Below are positions 8,959-19,400 of a stretch of 64,000 nt of DNA, piece after piece. Made by a program: the position numbers and the translations under genes. Origin of the DNA: an uncultured Eubacteriales bacterium (GTDB lineage Bacteria; Bacillota; Clostridia; Oscillospirales; CAG-382). Within the stretch, counting starts at the first letter, position 1. Each line of letters starts with the position of its first letter. Location of the stretch: NCBI GenBank assembly GCA_934479825.1, contig CAKSOW010000004.1:59288-123287 (forward strand). The letters run 5' to 3'. The notes under the pieces were generated by a model that did no database searches, was not told the origin of the DNA, and worked only from the letters and a program-made list of their open reading frames with translations.

Positions 8959-11900
8959 TTATGTGCCGGCCGGCAAATCTTCATTGCTTTTAAGCGTGAA
9001 ACCCAACGCCGCCGTACTGCTTGTAGCCTGTTTTGCAAGAAGCACTGCCTTCCGGATTTTTTCGGAAACGGAAAGAATCTTGATTTCAGCGGCATTTTCA
9101 GCCGTAACCGATTCTGTTTCTTCCGTACCATTCTCTGTAAGAATGTAATTTTCCTCTTTTTCTTCGTGAACGGTTGCGTCTTTGATAATTGCCATTTTCT
9201 TGAACATTGCACCGACATCTTCAACCTCGTCACGTATGCCTTTTGTAAGCTCGCGTGCAAGCTGGGAAGTCATATCGGTACAATCACTCATAGCCGCAAG
9301 TCCTTCATCCGAGAAGTTCCCCTCAACAAGAGTTGCCGCGGCAAGCTTGGACGCCATAAGACGTATCGCCCTTGCCTGCATGACTCCCTTGTAGTAAAGA
9401 ATATATACTTCGATTCGCGGAGCCGTCTGGTTTATACGCCACGAACGGCGGGAGGACTGACGAAAGGTGGACAGGTTATACCCTATGTTGTAGTAGATAA
9501 GTGTCGTGAAAGCGTTGAGGTCAAGTCCCGTTTCAACAAGACTCGGATTGGTGATAATCACATCAATTCCGGACTCAACCCTTTTTGCCACCCATTCTTC
9601 ACGTTTTTCGGGGCTTACCTTTTGTTCAAGAAGTGCTACCTTGTAACCTTGTTCTTCAAGCATTTTTTTGAGTTTATCCTGTGTATCGATTTTTACCCAG
9701 CTTGTGTAGATAAGCACTCTTTCACCGTTTTCCACCTTGCGCTTTACAATACCGAGCGTTGCTATGTCCTTTTCGTGCTGTGCATTGAAGCTTGATAAGG
9801 ACTTCGGAACAATTACCGCCTCATCACTTTTGGGATAATATATCGGTTCAGCATCATAGGGCTGATCCGGATATGTAGTGAGAAGACTTAAAAAACTGGA
9901 CATAAGCTTTCTTGACGTACCGTCACGGCGGTTCATGCAGTTGCGATAAGAGTCCTCGATTCTCTTGTATTCTTCCTCAATCTCAGGTGCGAGATTAAGC
10001 TCTACCGGTATTTCCTCATAGTCCGGCAGGTTTTTACCCATATCATTAAGTGAGAGAAACACTGCACAGTCGATAAGGAACCGTGAATATACAAGAGGAG
10101 AAACGCCTGGCTTTTGCCGTTCCTGAAGCTTTCTGCGACGGCTTTTACTGTTGGCATTGAACTCGCCTTCTTCAATCTCGTAGGTCGCCTCTGTAACGCC
10201 GTATTCGTTGTTAAAAGCACCGGGGTTGCCGTAATCCTTGTTATCGATCTTCATAAGGTGAGGAACTATGCGGTAGAGCAGATAAAACAGTCCGTTTGAA
10301 TAGCCGTTGATAAGGGTTGCGGTCATACCGATAACCTTTTCACTGCAGCCGACAAGTGTTTCCATTGCATCGCCCTGTCCGCTGTCGCCCTTGAACTGAT
10401 GAAGCTCATCAAGGATCACTCCGTCAATACTTTTGAAACGCTCTGCGATGTAATCACTCATGGAGTATCGGTTATATGCGCCTTTTGCAATAAACACACG
10501 GTCGGGATTTGAAATTATCTCTTCCAGTTTCAGAAGCACCTTTTGATCTTTTGTCTTTTCAAGATGCCTGTGGGCAAAATGACGGTAAACGAATCCGTAA
10601 CCTCCGATCTTGACCCAATCGTTGTGACGGATATCGTGGTCGTCGGGATTAAGCACACCCCAGAGCACGTGTCCGCACTCCTCACATTTGTGATTCAGCG
10701 TAGTTTCCTTTTTGAAGTAAAACTGATCGGCGTGTACCTTGTAATGAGTACCGTCGTCGTTTATCTCCATCATAATAGGTTTTCCGCAGTAGGGACAAAT
10801 GTAGCATTTCTTTATTCTTGAATACACGACGATAGGTTTTCGCATATATCCGTCTCTCGCACGTTCCTTTGAGAGAACGATATACATTGTTTCCTTGCCG
10901 TTTTTGTATTCATCAAAGGCACGGTCTATATCAACGAGGTTATATACCACCTGAGCTTTTGTGTCCGGTAATGTTTCCTGTATCTCACGCACCCATTTCT
11001 TCGTTACGTGAGATGGGCAAAGAATGACATTGAGACACTTTTTACCTTTCTGATGAGCCGCAAGAGCCGCAGAACCTATTTTTGTTTTACCGCTGCCGCA
11101 TTCCGCCACAACAAGACCGACTTTGGATCTGTCGAGTCTTCGTTTCAAAGCTTCGGCTACGGCAAGTTGAGCGGAATAAAGAGTATATCCCACGTTCTTT
11201 TTAAGATTCCCGTTAATCCGTTTGAGCTGATCGCAAATACTCTCCGCCACCGGATCAAACAAAGGATTAAAGGATTGCCTTATTCGGTTCGCAATGGTGA
11301 TGCCGTACTTATTAAGGTACTGAGAAACAGTTGCAATGTTTTCAAAACCGCTGTTTTTCACAGCGCCGGGAATAGAGATCTTACCTTGTTTCAGCCCAAA
11401 GTTTACGACATCCTCCATTTCTTTTTCGTCGTTTCGGACTTCAAGCATATATGCGTCAAAGTGTACGCTTGCCGATAACACTTCAAGCGGAACGAGTATC
11501 TTCCTCTTAAAGCACTCCTCAAGAATGTAATCTTTGAATTCCGGGATTAAGGGAATAGCGGTTTTCTTATCCAGCTCCGCATAGAGAGAATCGGTATCAC
11601 CCTCATCACAGAAGATATACATTTTTCTCTTTGCGTTCGGATTTTCCACCTCCATTTGCTCCTCATCTTCCATTTCGCCGTTTTCATCATCGAGTGCAAG
11701 CATCGTACCCTCGGCATAAATACCGTCGTGAGCAACGTTTCGTTTGTATGCATTGTGTTTGGCACACAACACGATTTTGTGATTTTCAACAACAGCTTCG
11801 ACGCCTGCTCCTTTACGCAGCACGTCTGCCATCGCTCTTACCTGTTCCGGGTATCCGCCAAAGCGCATTGCCACAAGGTTTCGCTCCGAACCGCTTGCCT

Positions 11901-11994
11901 TATGATACACAAACGTATCGGCATAGCAGCTGAGTCTAAGTCCCTGTGATGTGTCGTTATACGTTATCGGGGATAGTTCGCACATTTCCCTCAT
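8959..11994 (-). CDS. SF2 DEAD/DEAH-type helicase with zinc-ribbon insertion
   Basis: This 1011-residue protein has the superfamily 2 motifs in order: Walker A AECGSGKT (297-304), DELH (529-532), GMTATL (556-561), TGLDL and QSSRRSWR in the C-terminal RecA lobe. Between Walker A and DELH are cysteines at 397, 400, 403, 437 and 440, consistent with a zinc-binding insertion. It is soluble and probably remodels DNA or nucleoprotein. GGAGG lies about nine bases before the ATG at 11994. Upstream on the minus strand are two more strong GGAGG sites, one before a three-codon frame and one before a possible 24-codon leader frame that overlaps the start. The gene heads the clamp/SSB/MoxR operon. Confidence 0.85.
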   Translation of the reverse strand: MREMCELSPITYNDTSQGLRLSCYADTFVYHKASGSERNLVAMRFGGYPEQVRAMADVLRKGAGVEAVVENHKIVLCAKHNAYKRNVAHDGIYAEGTMLALDDENGEMEDEEQMEVENPNAKRKMYIFCDEGDTDSLYAELDKKTAIPLIPEFKDYILEECFKRKILVPLEVLSASVHFDAYMLEVRNDEKEMEDVVNFGLKQGKISIPGAVKNSGFENIATVSQYLNKYGITIANRIRQSFNPLFDPVAESICDQLKRINGNLKKNVGYTLYSAQLAVAEALKRRLDRSKVGLVVAECGSGKTKIGSAALAAHQKGKKCLNVILCPSHVTKKWVREIQETLPDTKAQVVYNLVDIDRAFDEYKNGKETMYIVLSKERARDGYMRKPIVVYSRIKKCYICPYCGKPIMMEINDDGTHYKVHADQFYFKKETTLNHKCEECGHVLWGVLNPDDHDIRHNDWVKIGGYGFVYRHFAHRHLEKTKDQKVLLKLEEIISNPDRVFIAKGAYNRYSMSDYIAERFKSIDGVILDELHQFKGDSGQGDAMETLVGCSEKVIGMTATLINGYSNGLFYLLYRIVPHLMKIDNKDYGNPGAFNNEYGVTEATYEIEEGEFNANSKSRRRKLQERQKPGVSPLVYSRFLIDCAVFLSLNDMGKNLPDYEEIPVELNLAPEIEEEYKRIEDSYRNCMNRRDGTSRKLMSSFLSLLTTYPDQPYDAEPIYYPKSDEAVIVPKSLSSFNAQHEKDIATLGIVKRKVENGERVLIYTSWVKIDTQDKLKKMLEEQGYKVALLEQKVSPEKREEWVAKRVESGIDVIITNPSLVETGLDLNAFTTLIYYNIGYNLSTFRQSSRRSWRINQTAPRIEVYILYYKGVMQARAIRLMASKLAAATLVEGNFSDEGLAAMSDCTDMTSQLARELTKGIRDEVEDVGAMFKKMAIIKDATVHEEKEENYILTENGTEETESVTAENAAEIKILSVSEKIRKAVLLAKQATSSTAALGFTLKSNEDLPAGT

Positions 11995-12113
11995 AACGCA
12001 GATACCTCCTTCGTTTAAGTTTTGGTTCCAATTTTTGTTTTACCTCCTTCTGAAAATCTCTTTTTCGAAAAACTGTTTAAGCCCTCATATGAGCCTCCTT
12101 TCCCTACTCAAAG

Positions 12114-12156
12114 AAAAAAACACGTAAAGAAGCTTAAGACTTCACTTACGTGTTTT
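12114..12156 (-). terminator. Rho-independent terminator, second of two after the 12.5-kb gene
   Basis: An 11-bp stem (12117-12127 with 12146-12156, AAAACACGTAA arm) is followed on the minus strand by a T run at 12120-12114. It separates the upstream surface operon from the helicase operon. The stretch 12000-12484 has no gene; it holds this hairpin, the 3' element at 12192-12310 and tandem ribosome-site-like sequences. Confidence 0.8.
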
Positions 12157-12191
12157 ATATCCGAGTAAATTATTTTGTTTTCCGTAAAAAT

Positions 12192-12310
12192 GACAAAAAG
12201 CAGGCAAAGAAACGCCCATACCTATCCCATAGTATGGAACATATCTTTACCCGCTCAACTGCTTACCGTTTTAACTGCTTACCATTTTTACAGTGCTATT
12301 TTAGCATAAA
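12192..12310 (-). ncRNA. conserved 3' structured element, copy B (terminator-like)
   Basis: On the minus strand this begins with a small GCTA/TAGC hairpin and then GTAAGCAGTT in two direct copies. A long outer stem follows (12244-12255 with 12199-12210, wobble pairs) and ends in CTTTTTG. The outer stem encloses an inner stem CCATAC/GTATGG with loop TATGGGATAG. The same architecture occurs at 22985-23087. It lies about 175 bases downstream of a large exported-protein gene and probably acts as its terminator or as a 3' regulatory RNA. Confidence 0.6.
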
Positions 12311-12484
12311 ATTGAAAACTTGGAAAGAGGAGGCGCTGAAATAAGCGCTTTATTTTTTATCTTTCGAATGTGCCTCAATCTCATCTTTCCGCTTTACTGT
12401 TACGGCACACAAGGCTCTCCTACATTGCTTACCGATGAAAACCAAGCACCGCTACCGTTTCCAAATACAAAAACATCCCAACGT

Positions 12485-15400
12485 TTATCGTTCAAAATGC
12501 GTTTTTTCTACAATAGGCTTTAATGTAGTGAAACTTTGCCATATCATAAAATCACACGCTGCATATTCAACGTTTCCCACATCAAATACAATCTGCTGTG
12601 AAGCAACGCTTTCCAAATCACGCCAAAAAGTTCCGCAAAGCTTTCCGTTTTGATCATACAGTGCTATTATGGCAACCGCCGGTACGGCTTGGAAAGAATC
12701 ATCGAAATATGCGTCTACGGATATTGTTTCTCCGTCTGCATGAATATCGGCAATATAACGATCACTTAACAAATAACCGTCTGTATAATTACCAATAATT
12801 TCATCGGTATTCCGGTCACACATATTGTTATTTGCGGGAACAATGGATATTGTTGCTGCCGATGCGTCTTTTAGGCGTGCCGTAACTGTAAACAACGTTC
12901 CGTTTTCTGTCATATCGGAATTTTGATACCATGTCACAACAAGAGGATTACCATTTTGGGCTCCGAGATTGGTACCGAAGTTGTCGCCCAGCAAATAGGT
13001 ATTCGGAATGATATCAAGTATTTCAACTTTATCGCTATCATACGCTATTTCATATCGAAAACCGCTGATACCCGGATTATTCTGAATTTCAACAGGAATT
13101 TCTGCCGTCGCGCCATTTCTCGAAACAGCTGTACTAACCACTATATCCGCGCGATGGTTCTTTTCAGAATCCGAAAGGAGTTCCACTCCGTTCCAGCCTA
13201 CCAGATACTGCGCCGTTTTTACAACATCTTTGATATCAACAACATCATCATTATTCACATCAGCCGCAATTAGCTGGCGTTTTGTAAAGGATTCCAAGAG
13301 GGTTATGTAACGTGCCATCAAAGTCAAATCATACACGTTTACTTCATCATCTTCAAAAACATCCCCGGGAAGCGGTTCTTTTATAAATACAGACGCGTTT
13401 TTGGTATACAAGGAAAGAAAATCGCCGTCTGTATTACAGATATCAGTCGGATTATACGTAAGCGTAACAGGAGTCGAGTCGCTTAACAGTGCCGTGTCGG
13501 AAACAGAAAAATCAACCGTGAACAATTCGCCGTTTACGTCTGTATCCTGTGCGGAATACCAAAGTACGTTAAATTGATCACCTGTTTGTTCGGACAAATT
13601 ATCTTCAAAAGTGCCGCCGAAATCACGATTGGGATGAATTGCCGTCGGAAGCATTTTACTGCTGTCATAATGAATCGTAAATTTGTAAGCCGAAATTCCG
13701 GGATTCTTTGCGATATTGGCCTTTATCTGTACAGTATCTCCCGGCAAAGCTCTCGCATCATCCAGCACTACCGCAAAGCCCGATGCCGAAATAACGCTGA
13801 CAACACACTCACAGTAAAATCCGTTTGCTGTCTCCGCACGAATGACAGCAACGCCCTCTCCGACTGCCGTGACAGTACCCGTTTGCGAAACAGAAGCAAT
13901 GTCTTTATTTGAAGTTGTCCATTTTACGGACGTATCCGTTGCATTGTCCGGCAATACTGAAGCTGTAAGCTGTACAACCTCAGACTTTGTCATATTCAAG
14001 CGTGTTTTGTCAAGAGAAATTTCTGTCGGCAAAACAGCCGCCTGTTTGACTGTTACAAAACAATATGCCTCCTTATAACCGGATGAAACCGTGATTTTGA
14101 CAGGGTTATATGTTACATTCTTTGCTGTAATCGTTCCGTCTGTTGAAACGGAAACATAGTAAGAGTCAGAAGACGAGTAATAACACGGTTCGGTCGAATC
14201 GAGCGGCAAAACGGCAGGGGTGATTTTATCCGTCGAACCGACATTCAGCGTAATGGCAGAACGGTCGAGCAAAATACTTTCGGTATGAACCTTTACGTAT
14301 ACGGTAAGGTTTGCAGTTTTTCCGTTGTCCGAAGTTGCCGTAATAACTGTGCTTCCGACTTTATGACCGGTTATGGTGCCGTCATCTGCCACCGTTGCTA
14401 CCGTCTCATCACTGCTGGAGTACGCAATCACGCCGCTGTAATTCGAAGGTGAAATCTGCAGATTTCCCTTTTGCGGTTGGTTCTTGTAGATATTTATTGA
14501 GGAACCATACCAATACATATCAGTAATCGGGCTTCCGGTTACCGTAACGTTGCAGCTTGCCTGCACACCGCTTGTGACAGTAGTTACCGTGATAACTGCG
14601 CTTCCGATCTTATTTGCTTGAACCGTGCCGGATTCATTAACCGATGCCACTTCCGAATCACTGCTCGACCAGATAACAGACTCATTGGCGTCCTGCGGAT
14701 TCAGAGTATAGGACAGCGTTTCATATTTGCCGCTTTCCAGAGAAAGTTCGGATTTATTCAACGAGATGCCGGAAACATCTTTGGTGATATGAACAAGGCA
14801 GTTGGCTCTCATGCCCTCGGCATTTTTTGCCGAAATCATAATATCGCCGGTGGCAATAGCTTTCACCGTACCGTCTGCAGCAACCGAAGCAATACTTGCG
14901 TTCTCGGACTCATAGGTAACGTTTTCCGGCGTTCCGTCGATATAAGCTTTAAGCGTTGCGGTTTCGCCCGGTTTCATGAGCAGAACACACTCGTTCAAAT
15001 CAATGTGACGCGGCATGTTGCGCAAGGTCGGAAATCCGCTATTGATGTTTTCGTCGATGTACCAAACATTGTCAAAATCGAAATCACTGAATGTTTTAGC
15101 AGATTTGAATTCGGAATAGGTTAGAGAATGGTTTAGTTGTTGATTTGTTTCACTGAGTATGTACTTATTATCTTTCTTGGAAATACTATAAACAGAATAA
15201 TCACTTTTTTCGTTTGTTTTGTTATAGGTCTCGGTTTTTACAGGCCCATACGACGAACTGTTTTCTATATAATATGAGCTATAAGTTAGGCCATATGCAA
15301 ACGCAGTAGTACGGGCGGTATAGGTTGAATAACATAATACACGCCCCGAACTCATGCAGTTTTTAATTGTAGGGTGAGTACCACTAGTTTCTGATACAAT

Positions 15401-16456
15401 CCCTGCAGCAGATTTAGCATACCATCCTTCTACTATAGCGTTTCCGAAATTCGAACAAAATGCTATAACGGAATCAGACGATGAACTATTACAAATTCCG
15501 CTAGCTTCTTTTTCCGAATAAATATTTCCATAATTGCAACAACGTATACAAGAAGCACCAGACATTTGGTCGTGTACTATTCCAGCAGCCCAGTTTTCAC
15601 CGCGAATTGTTCCAAAATTATTGCAATCTGTGACAACCCCTCCAAAATTGCTAACGCAAATGCCTGCACCGATCATGGATGCATAATTATTACACAAACT
15701 AATTGTGCCGTTATTGTCATATGCAATTCCGCCATTACCACCGTCGCCATAATTTTTGCATTCGCTAACATTTTTATAGTTAAAGCCAACAATACCTCCG
15801 CTACAACCCTCGTCGATTTTGCCACGATTCTCACACATGGTTACATGACCATAATTCACAGCCGCAATTCCTGATAAATATGCGTTATAACCATTTCTAT
15901 ATTTTCCGGAAACACTTGCAGAATTTGTACAATGGCTTATTGATCCCTCATTATACCCTGCAATTCCAGCAACATAGCAATCTGTTATTTGTACTATTCC
16001 CGACGACGTTCCGTTCACGCTGCAGTTTTCAACACAACTACCCTCACCGACATATCCAACCAATCCGCCGACATAGCGGTAACCGCTTGCGCTCACGTTT
16101 TCGATATTCAGATTTTTAACCGTGCCGCCCTCAATACAGCCGATAAAACCGACAAACTTGTTGTTAGGCAATTCAAGATTCAGATTGCTTATCTTGTGTC
16201 CCTTGCCGTCAAGAGAACCTGTGAAAGAGCCCTCGCTTTCGTTGCCTATCGGTTCAAAATCAATTCCTTCCATATCGATATTGGCAACAAGCTCATAGTG
16301 CGCTGAGAGATCCTCATGCATTTTTATAAGGTCAGCCGCCGTTGCGATTTGATACGGGTCCGTTTCCGTTCCGTTGCCGGATGCAGCAAATACGCCAAAC
16401 GGAATCATCGAAAGGATCATAACTACCGACAAAACAAATGCTGTTATCTTCTTCAT
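12485..16456 (-). CDS. exported GLUG/Big_2 protein with two cohesin-like domains and a dockerin
   Basis: The start at 16456 (MKKITAFVLSVVM) follows GAGGA by eight bases; a GTG at 16471 is less likely. The 1323-residue product has a signal peptide ending near VFA. Next come Gly-rich GLUG-like repeats (GGLVGYVG, GGIVGFNY) to about residue 330, then five Big_2 Ig-like domains (each with SSSD.. VASV..GTV). A cohesin-like domain follows, then a two-repeat dockerin (GDVFEDDEVNVYDL, ADVNNDDVVDIKD), then a second cohesin-like domain. Dockerins bind cohesins through calcium-binding loops, so this protein could both bind and be bound. No catalytic domain is seen. The stop of the preceding gene lies 11 bases upstream, so the two are co-transcribed. 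Confidence 0.8.
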   Translation of the reverse strand: MKKITAFVLSVVMILSMIPFGVFAASGNGTETDPYQIATAADLIKMHEDLSAHYELVANIDMEGIDFEPIGNESEGSFTGSLDGKGHKISNLNLELPNNKFVGFIGCIEGGTVKNLNIENVSASGYRYVGGLVGYVGEGSCVENCSVNGTSSGIVQITDCYVAGIAGYNEGSISHCTNSASVSGKYRNGYNAYLSGIAAVNYGHVTMCENRGKIDEGCSGGIVGFNYKNVSECKNYGDGGNGGIAYDNNGTISLCNNYASMIGAGICVSNFGGVVTDCNNFGTIRGENWAAGIVHDQMSGASCIRCCNYGNIYSEKEASGICNSSSSDSVIAFCSNFGNAIVEGWYAKSAAGIVSETSGTHPTIKNCMSSGRVLCYSTYTARTTAFAYGLTYSSYYIENSSSYGPVKTETYNKTNEKSDYSVYSISKKDNKYILSETNQQLNHSLTYSEFKSAKTFSDFDFDNVWYIDENINSGFPTLRNMPRHIDLNECVLLMKPGETATLKAYIDGTPENVTYESENASIASVAADGTVKAIATGDIMISAKNAEGMRANCLVHITKDVSGISLNKSELSLESGKYETLSYTLNPQDANESVIWSSSDSEVASVNESGTVQANKIGSAVITVTTVTSGVQASCNVTVTGSPITDMYWYGSSINIYKNQPQKGNLQISPSNYSGVIAYSSSDETVATVADDGTITGHKVGSTVITATSDNGKTANLTVYVKVHTESILLDRSAITLNVGSTDKITPAVLPLDSTEPCYYSSSDSYYVSVSTDGTITAKNVTYNPVKITVSSGYKEAYCFVTVKQAAVLPTEISLDKTRLNMTKSEVVQLTASVLPDNATDTSVKWTTSNKDIASVSQTGTVTAVGEGVAVIRAETANGFYCECVVSVISASGFAVVLDDARALPGDTVQIKANIAKNPGISAYKFTIHYDSSKMLPTAIHPNRDFGGTFEDNLSEQTGDQFNVLWYSAQDTDVNGELFTVDFSVSDTALLSDSTPVTLTYNPTDICNTDGDFLSLYTKNASVFIKEPLPGDVFEDDEVNVYDLTLMARYITLLESFTKRQLIAADVNNDDVVDIKDVVKTAQYLVGWNGVELLSDSEKNHRADIVVSTAVSRNGATAEIPVEIQNNPGISGFRYEIAYDSDKVEILDIIPNTYLLGDNFGTNLGAQNGNPLVVTWYQNSDMTENGTLFTVTARLKDASAATISIVPANNNMCDRNTDEIIGNYTDGYLLSDRYIADIHADGETISVDAYFDDSFQAVPAVAIIALYDQNGKLCGTFWRDLESVASQQIVFDVGNVEYAACDFMIWQSFTTLKPIVEKTHFER

Positions 16457-16467
16457 TGTAACATTCC

Positions 16468-19400
16468 TCACTTTTTTGTAATCGTACCGCGTACACGGCT
16501 GTTTTGATTTTGATATTCTTCTGTATAGTACATTGTATTGCTGATAAGAACACCGCTTTTTGACGGATTACTTATCAATATTTTTCCAAACCAAGCTCCC
16601 GACGAAACGGAAACGGTTTGAATTACCTTTCCGGTTATTGAAAGCTTTCCGGAAAAATTAACACTGCCATTTGCAAACCAATCATTTCGTATTTCGATTT
16701 TTCCGGAACCGGTAAGTGCTGCCGAACCGAACGAGGTATCCCCTATAAAGGTAATTTTTCCGTCTACAGCAATATTGTTTATCGAAGAGAATATCGACAG
16801 CTTTTCAAAAACAAGTGAAGAAGTTTCATCTACTGTAACTTTTTTCGAGCCGGATCCGTTCATGAAGAAACCGCCCTTCACCACGAGCTTTGCACCATTT
16901 TTCAGAATTAAATCGCCGTTCTGAATGCTGACATCGTTTTCCGCTATTACCGTCGCACCGTCTAACACCAAACCTCCGTCCGCCGTCAGGACTTTGGTGA
17001 ATGTTTTATCTTCCGTAATCTGCGATTGTCCGCTGATCCGAACATTTCCAATCGGGTCAACATTGCCCGTGACCGAATAATTCCGACTTGCCGAAAGAAT
17101 ATTGTTTAAGTGGAGTATGCTTGGCGCGGTCACTTTTATATCGGTTACGGAAATATTATTTCCGGCATATGTAGTGGGAGACAGAGCATACACCTCAAGC
17201 ACATTCGGACCAACCGTACCGTTATTGTATAAATCCCCGTAAGTCACAAGCGTTCCTCCGCTTATACTACCAGTTATACTGCTATCGCCTTTTACTATAA
17301 CTTCTGAAGCGTCATCCATGGTGACGGCACTTTGCGAAGAAGGAACCATCAATATTCCTTTTACGGAAAAATCGGAGTCGATTAAGTCAAGCTTTCCGCC
17401 GGAAAGCTCCGCATTTCCGTTTACTGCAACATTGCCGCCCTTTAATGAAAACGTACCGCTTTTTATATTAAGACCGTTAAGAGTTGAATCGGATTTCTGT
17501 GTTACATTTCCGATCAAATACAGCTTTCCCATTACCCGTTTCGGAAGCTCTCCGGTCATACTGTTTACAGTCACACTTCCGTTGAAACAATCATCGGTAA
17601 AAGAAGAATCACCGGTTAAAACAAGATTTTGACCGCCGTTAAGACGATATTCCGAGCTGACCGGGCCGTTAACGGTAACTGCTTGTTTTAAAGTAACGCC
17701 GCCATATGACGTATTATCATTTGTAAAGCTTAAAGCTGTGACAGGGCAATCGATCATCTGTGCCGCTTTTCCTGCAAGTAAAACATTTCCGAGCGATACA
17801 GTGCCGTTTCCCAATAAATCTCCGTGTAATTCAAACTTTTTATCGTTTGATTGCGTAAAGGTTCCGGACATTTGAATATCGCCCTGCAAGGTCAAATCTT
17901 CGTTTGCTTCAAAATTTCCGCTTTGTTTCATCCATTTATTACAAATTAAAGGAATTTGAAAAACAACTTGGTTTTTCGCTTCAGCGGTATCAACGGTCAA
18001 TGTATAACCGTCATCGGAATACACCGTTCCGTTTGCCGTCAGCTTTTCAATCTCAAAAGAATCCGTAAGGTTTAATTTAGCATTATCGTTCATTATAATG
18101 GCGCCCTTGCGTGCACCGCGGATATAAACCGAGTTTTCCAAAAGATCGTCAGACGGACGTCTGAGAGCATATTCCTCTCCTTGCGGAATCACAATATCAT
18201 ACGGAACAGTTTTAACCTTATCTTTGCTTTTCGGGCTGAGCGTTCCAATATGTTCTTTGGTCGTATCGATAAAGTCTTGATACGGGTCATCCGGAAACAG
18301 ATTTTTCAGCGAGGTATCAACATAAGTATCCGTAAACGTATCATTGAATTTTGCAATGGATTTACAGCTCTCAAGTGCCGCTTTCTTGGTACAAATAAGT
18401 GCGTCAAACAATGTCTTATAATCTTTCAAATCTTGTGATGTAAATTGCTTTTCAAACACGGCTGCTTTATTCTTCACACACATTACCATGTCATTTGCGT
18501 ATTCGTTTGCAAATCCGGCAGCCAGATAATCATAATAATCCACCTTGAAGATGACATCAAACATCAATTTATTGCCCAATTTTACAACAGCAACTACGGC
18601 TGCCGGAACAGCTGCAACACTTCCGAAAACAGCACCTTTAATTACATCAGCCGCTTTACCCATGATTTTTGAGTAAATTTTATCTTTGATATATGTATCA
18701 CCGAAATATGTGAGAAATCCGCCTTTCAGCTGATTTTGCAGACGGCTCAATCCTTTATACAAGGTACATTCTTTTGGAATGTTATTCATAATATCATCAA
18801 TAATTTCCATCTGTGTTTCTTGTATTACGATGGAAAGAGTCCAGGCCTCTATAAAATCAAGCGCATCCGTAACCGTTCCCAACAATTCGGTTGCCTCACT
18901 TACCGACGTATATATTCTTGAGTTCAGCGACGGCAATTTCGGTTCAACCTGCGTACAGTATCTTTTCAGCATTTCCGTACTTTGCTCTGCAAAAGTCTTG
19001 TAAAGCTCCGGCTTATCAAGCTTGTTAAGCTTCGCCTCATGTTTTACAGCATATTCCTCAATCTTCTGAACAGTTCCATAGAATTTATTAAGATTTTTCA
19101 GAAATTTATTATCGGAAGACAGTGCATTGACACCGGAAGTATCCATGTCGCAAACCGCTTCCAAAAACGCCTGATTTGCCTTGTCAAGCTCGGCATTAAA
19201 TTCAAAATTGCTGAGTCCGATTCTGTCCGAATAATACTTTATCGTTTCTTCGGGACTCAAGGCAATGTCTAAACCGTGTTCAATTGCCGACATCATGAAC
19301 TCGTTTGTCTGTATGTACTCGGTGAAGACATTTGTGTAAACCGAGTAAGTACTCCTATCAAATCCGGAAAGCCAATAATTGGAACTGAGCGATTTCGGAT

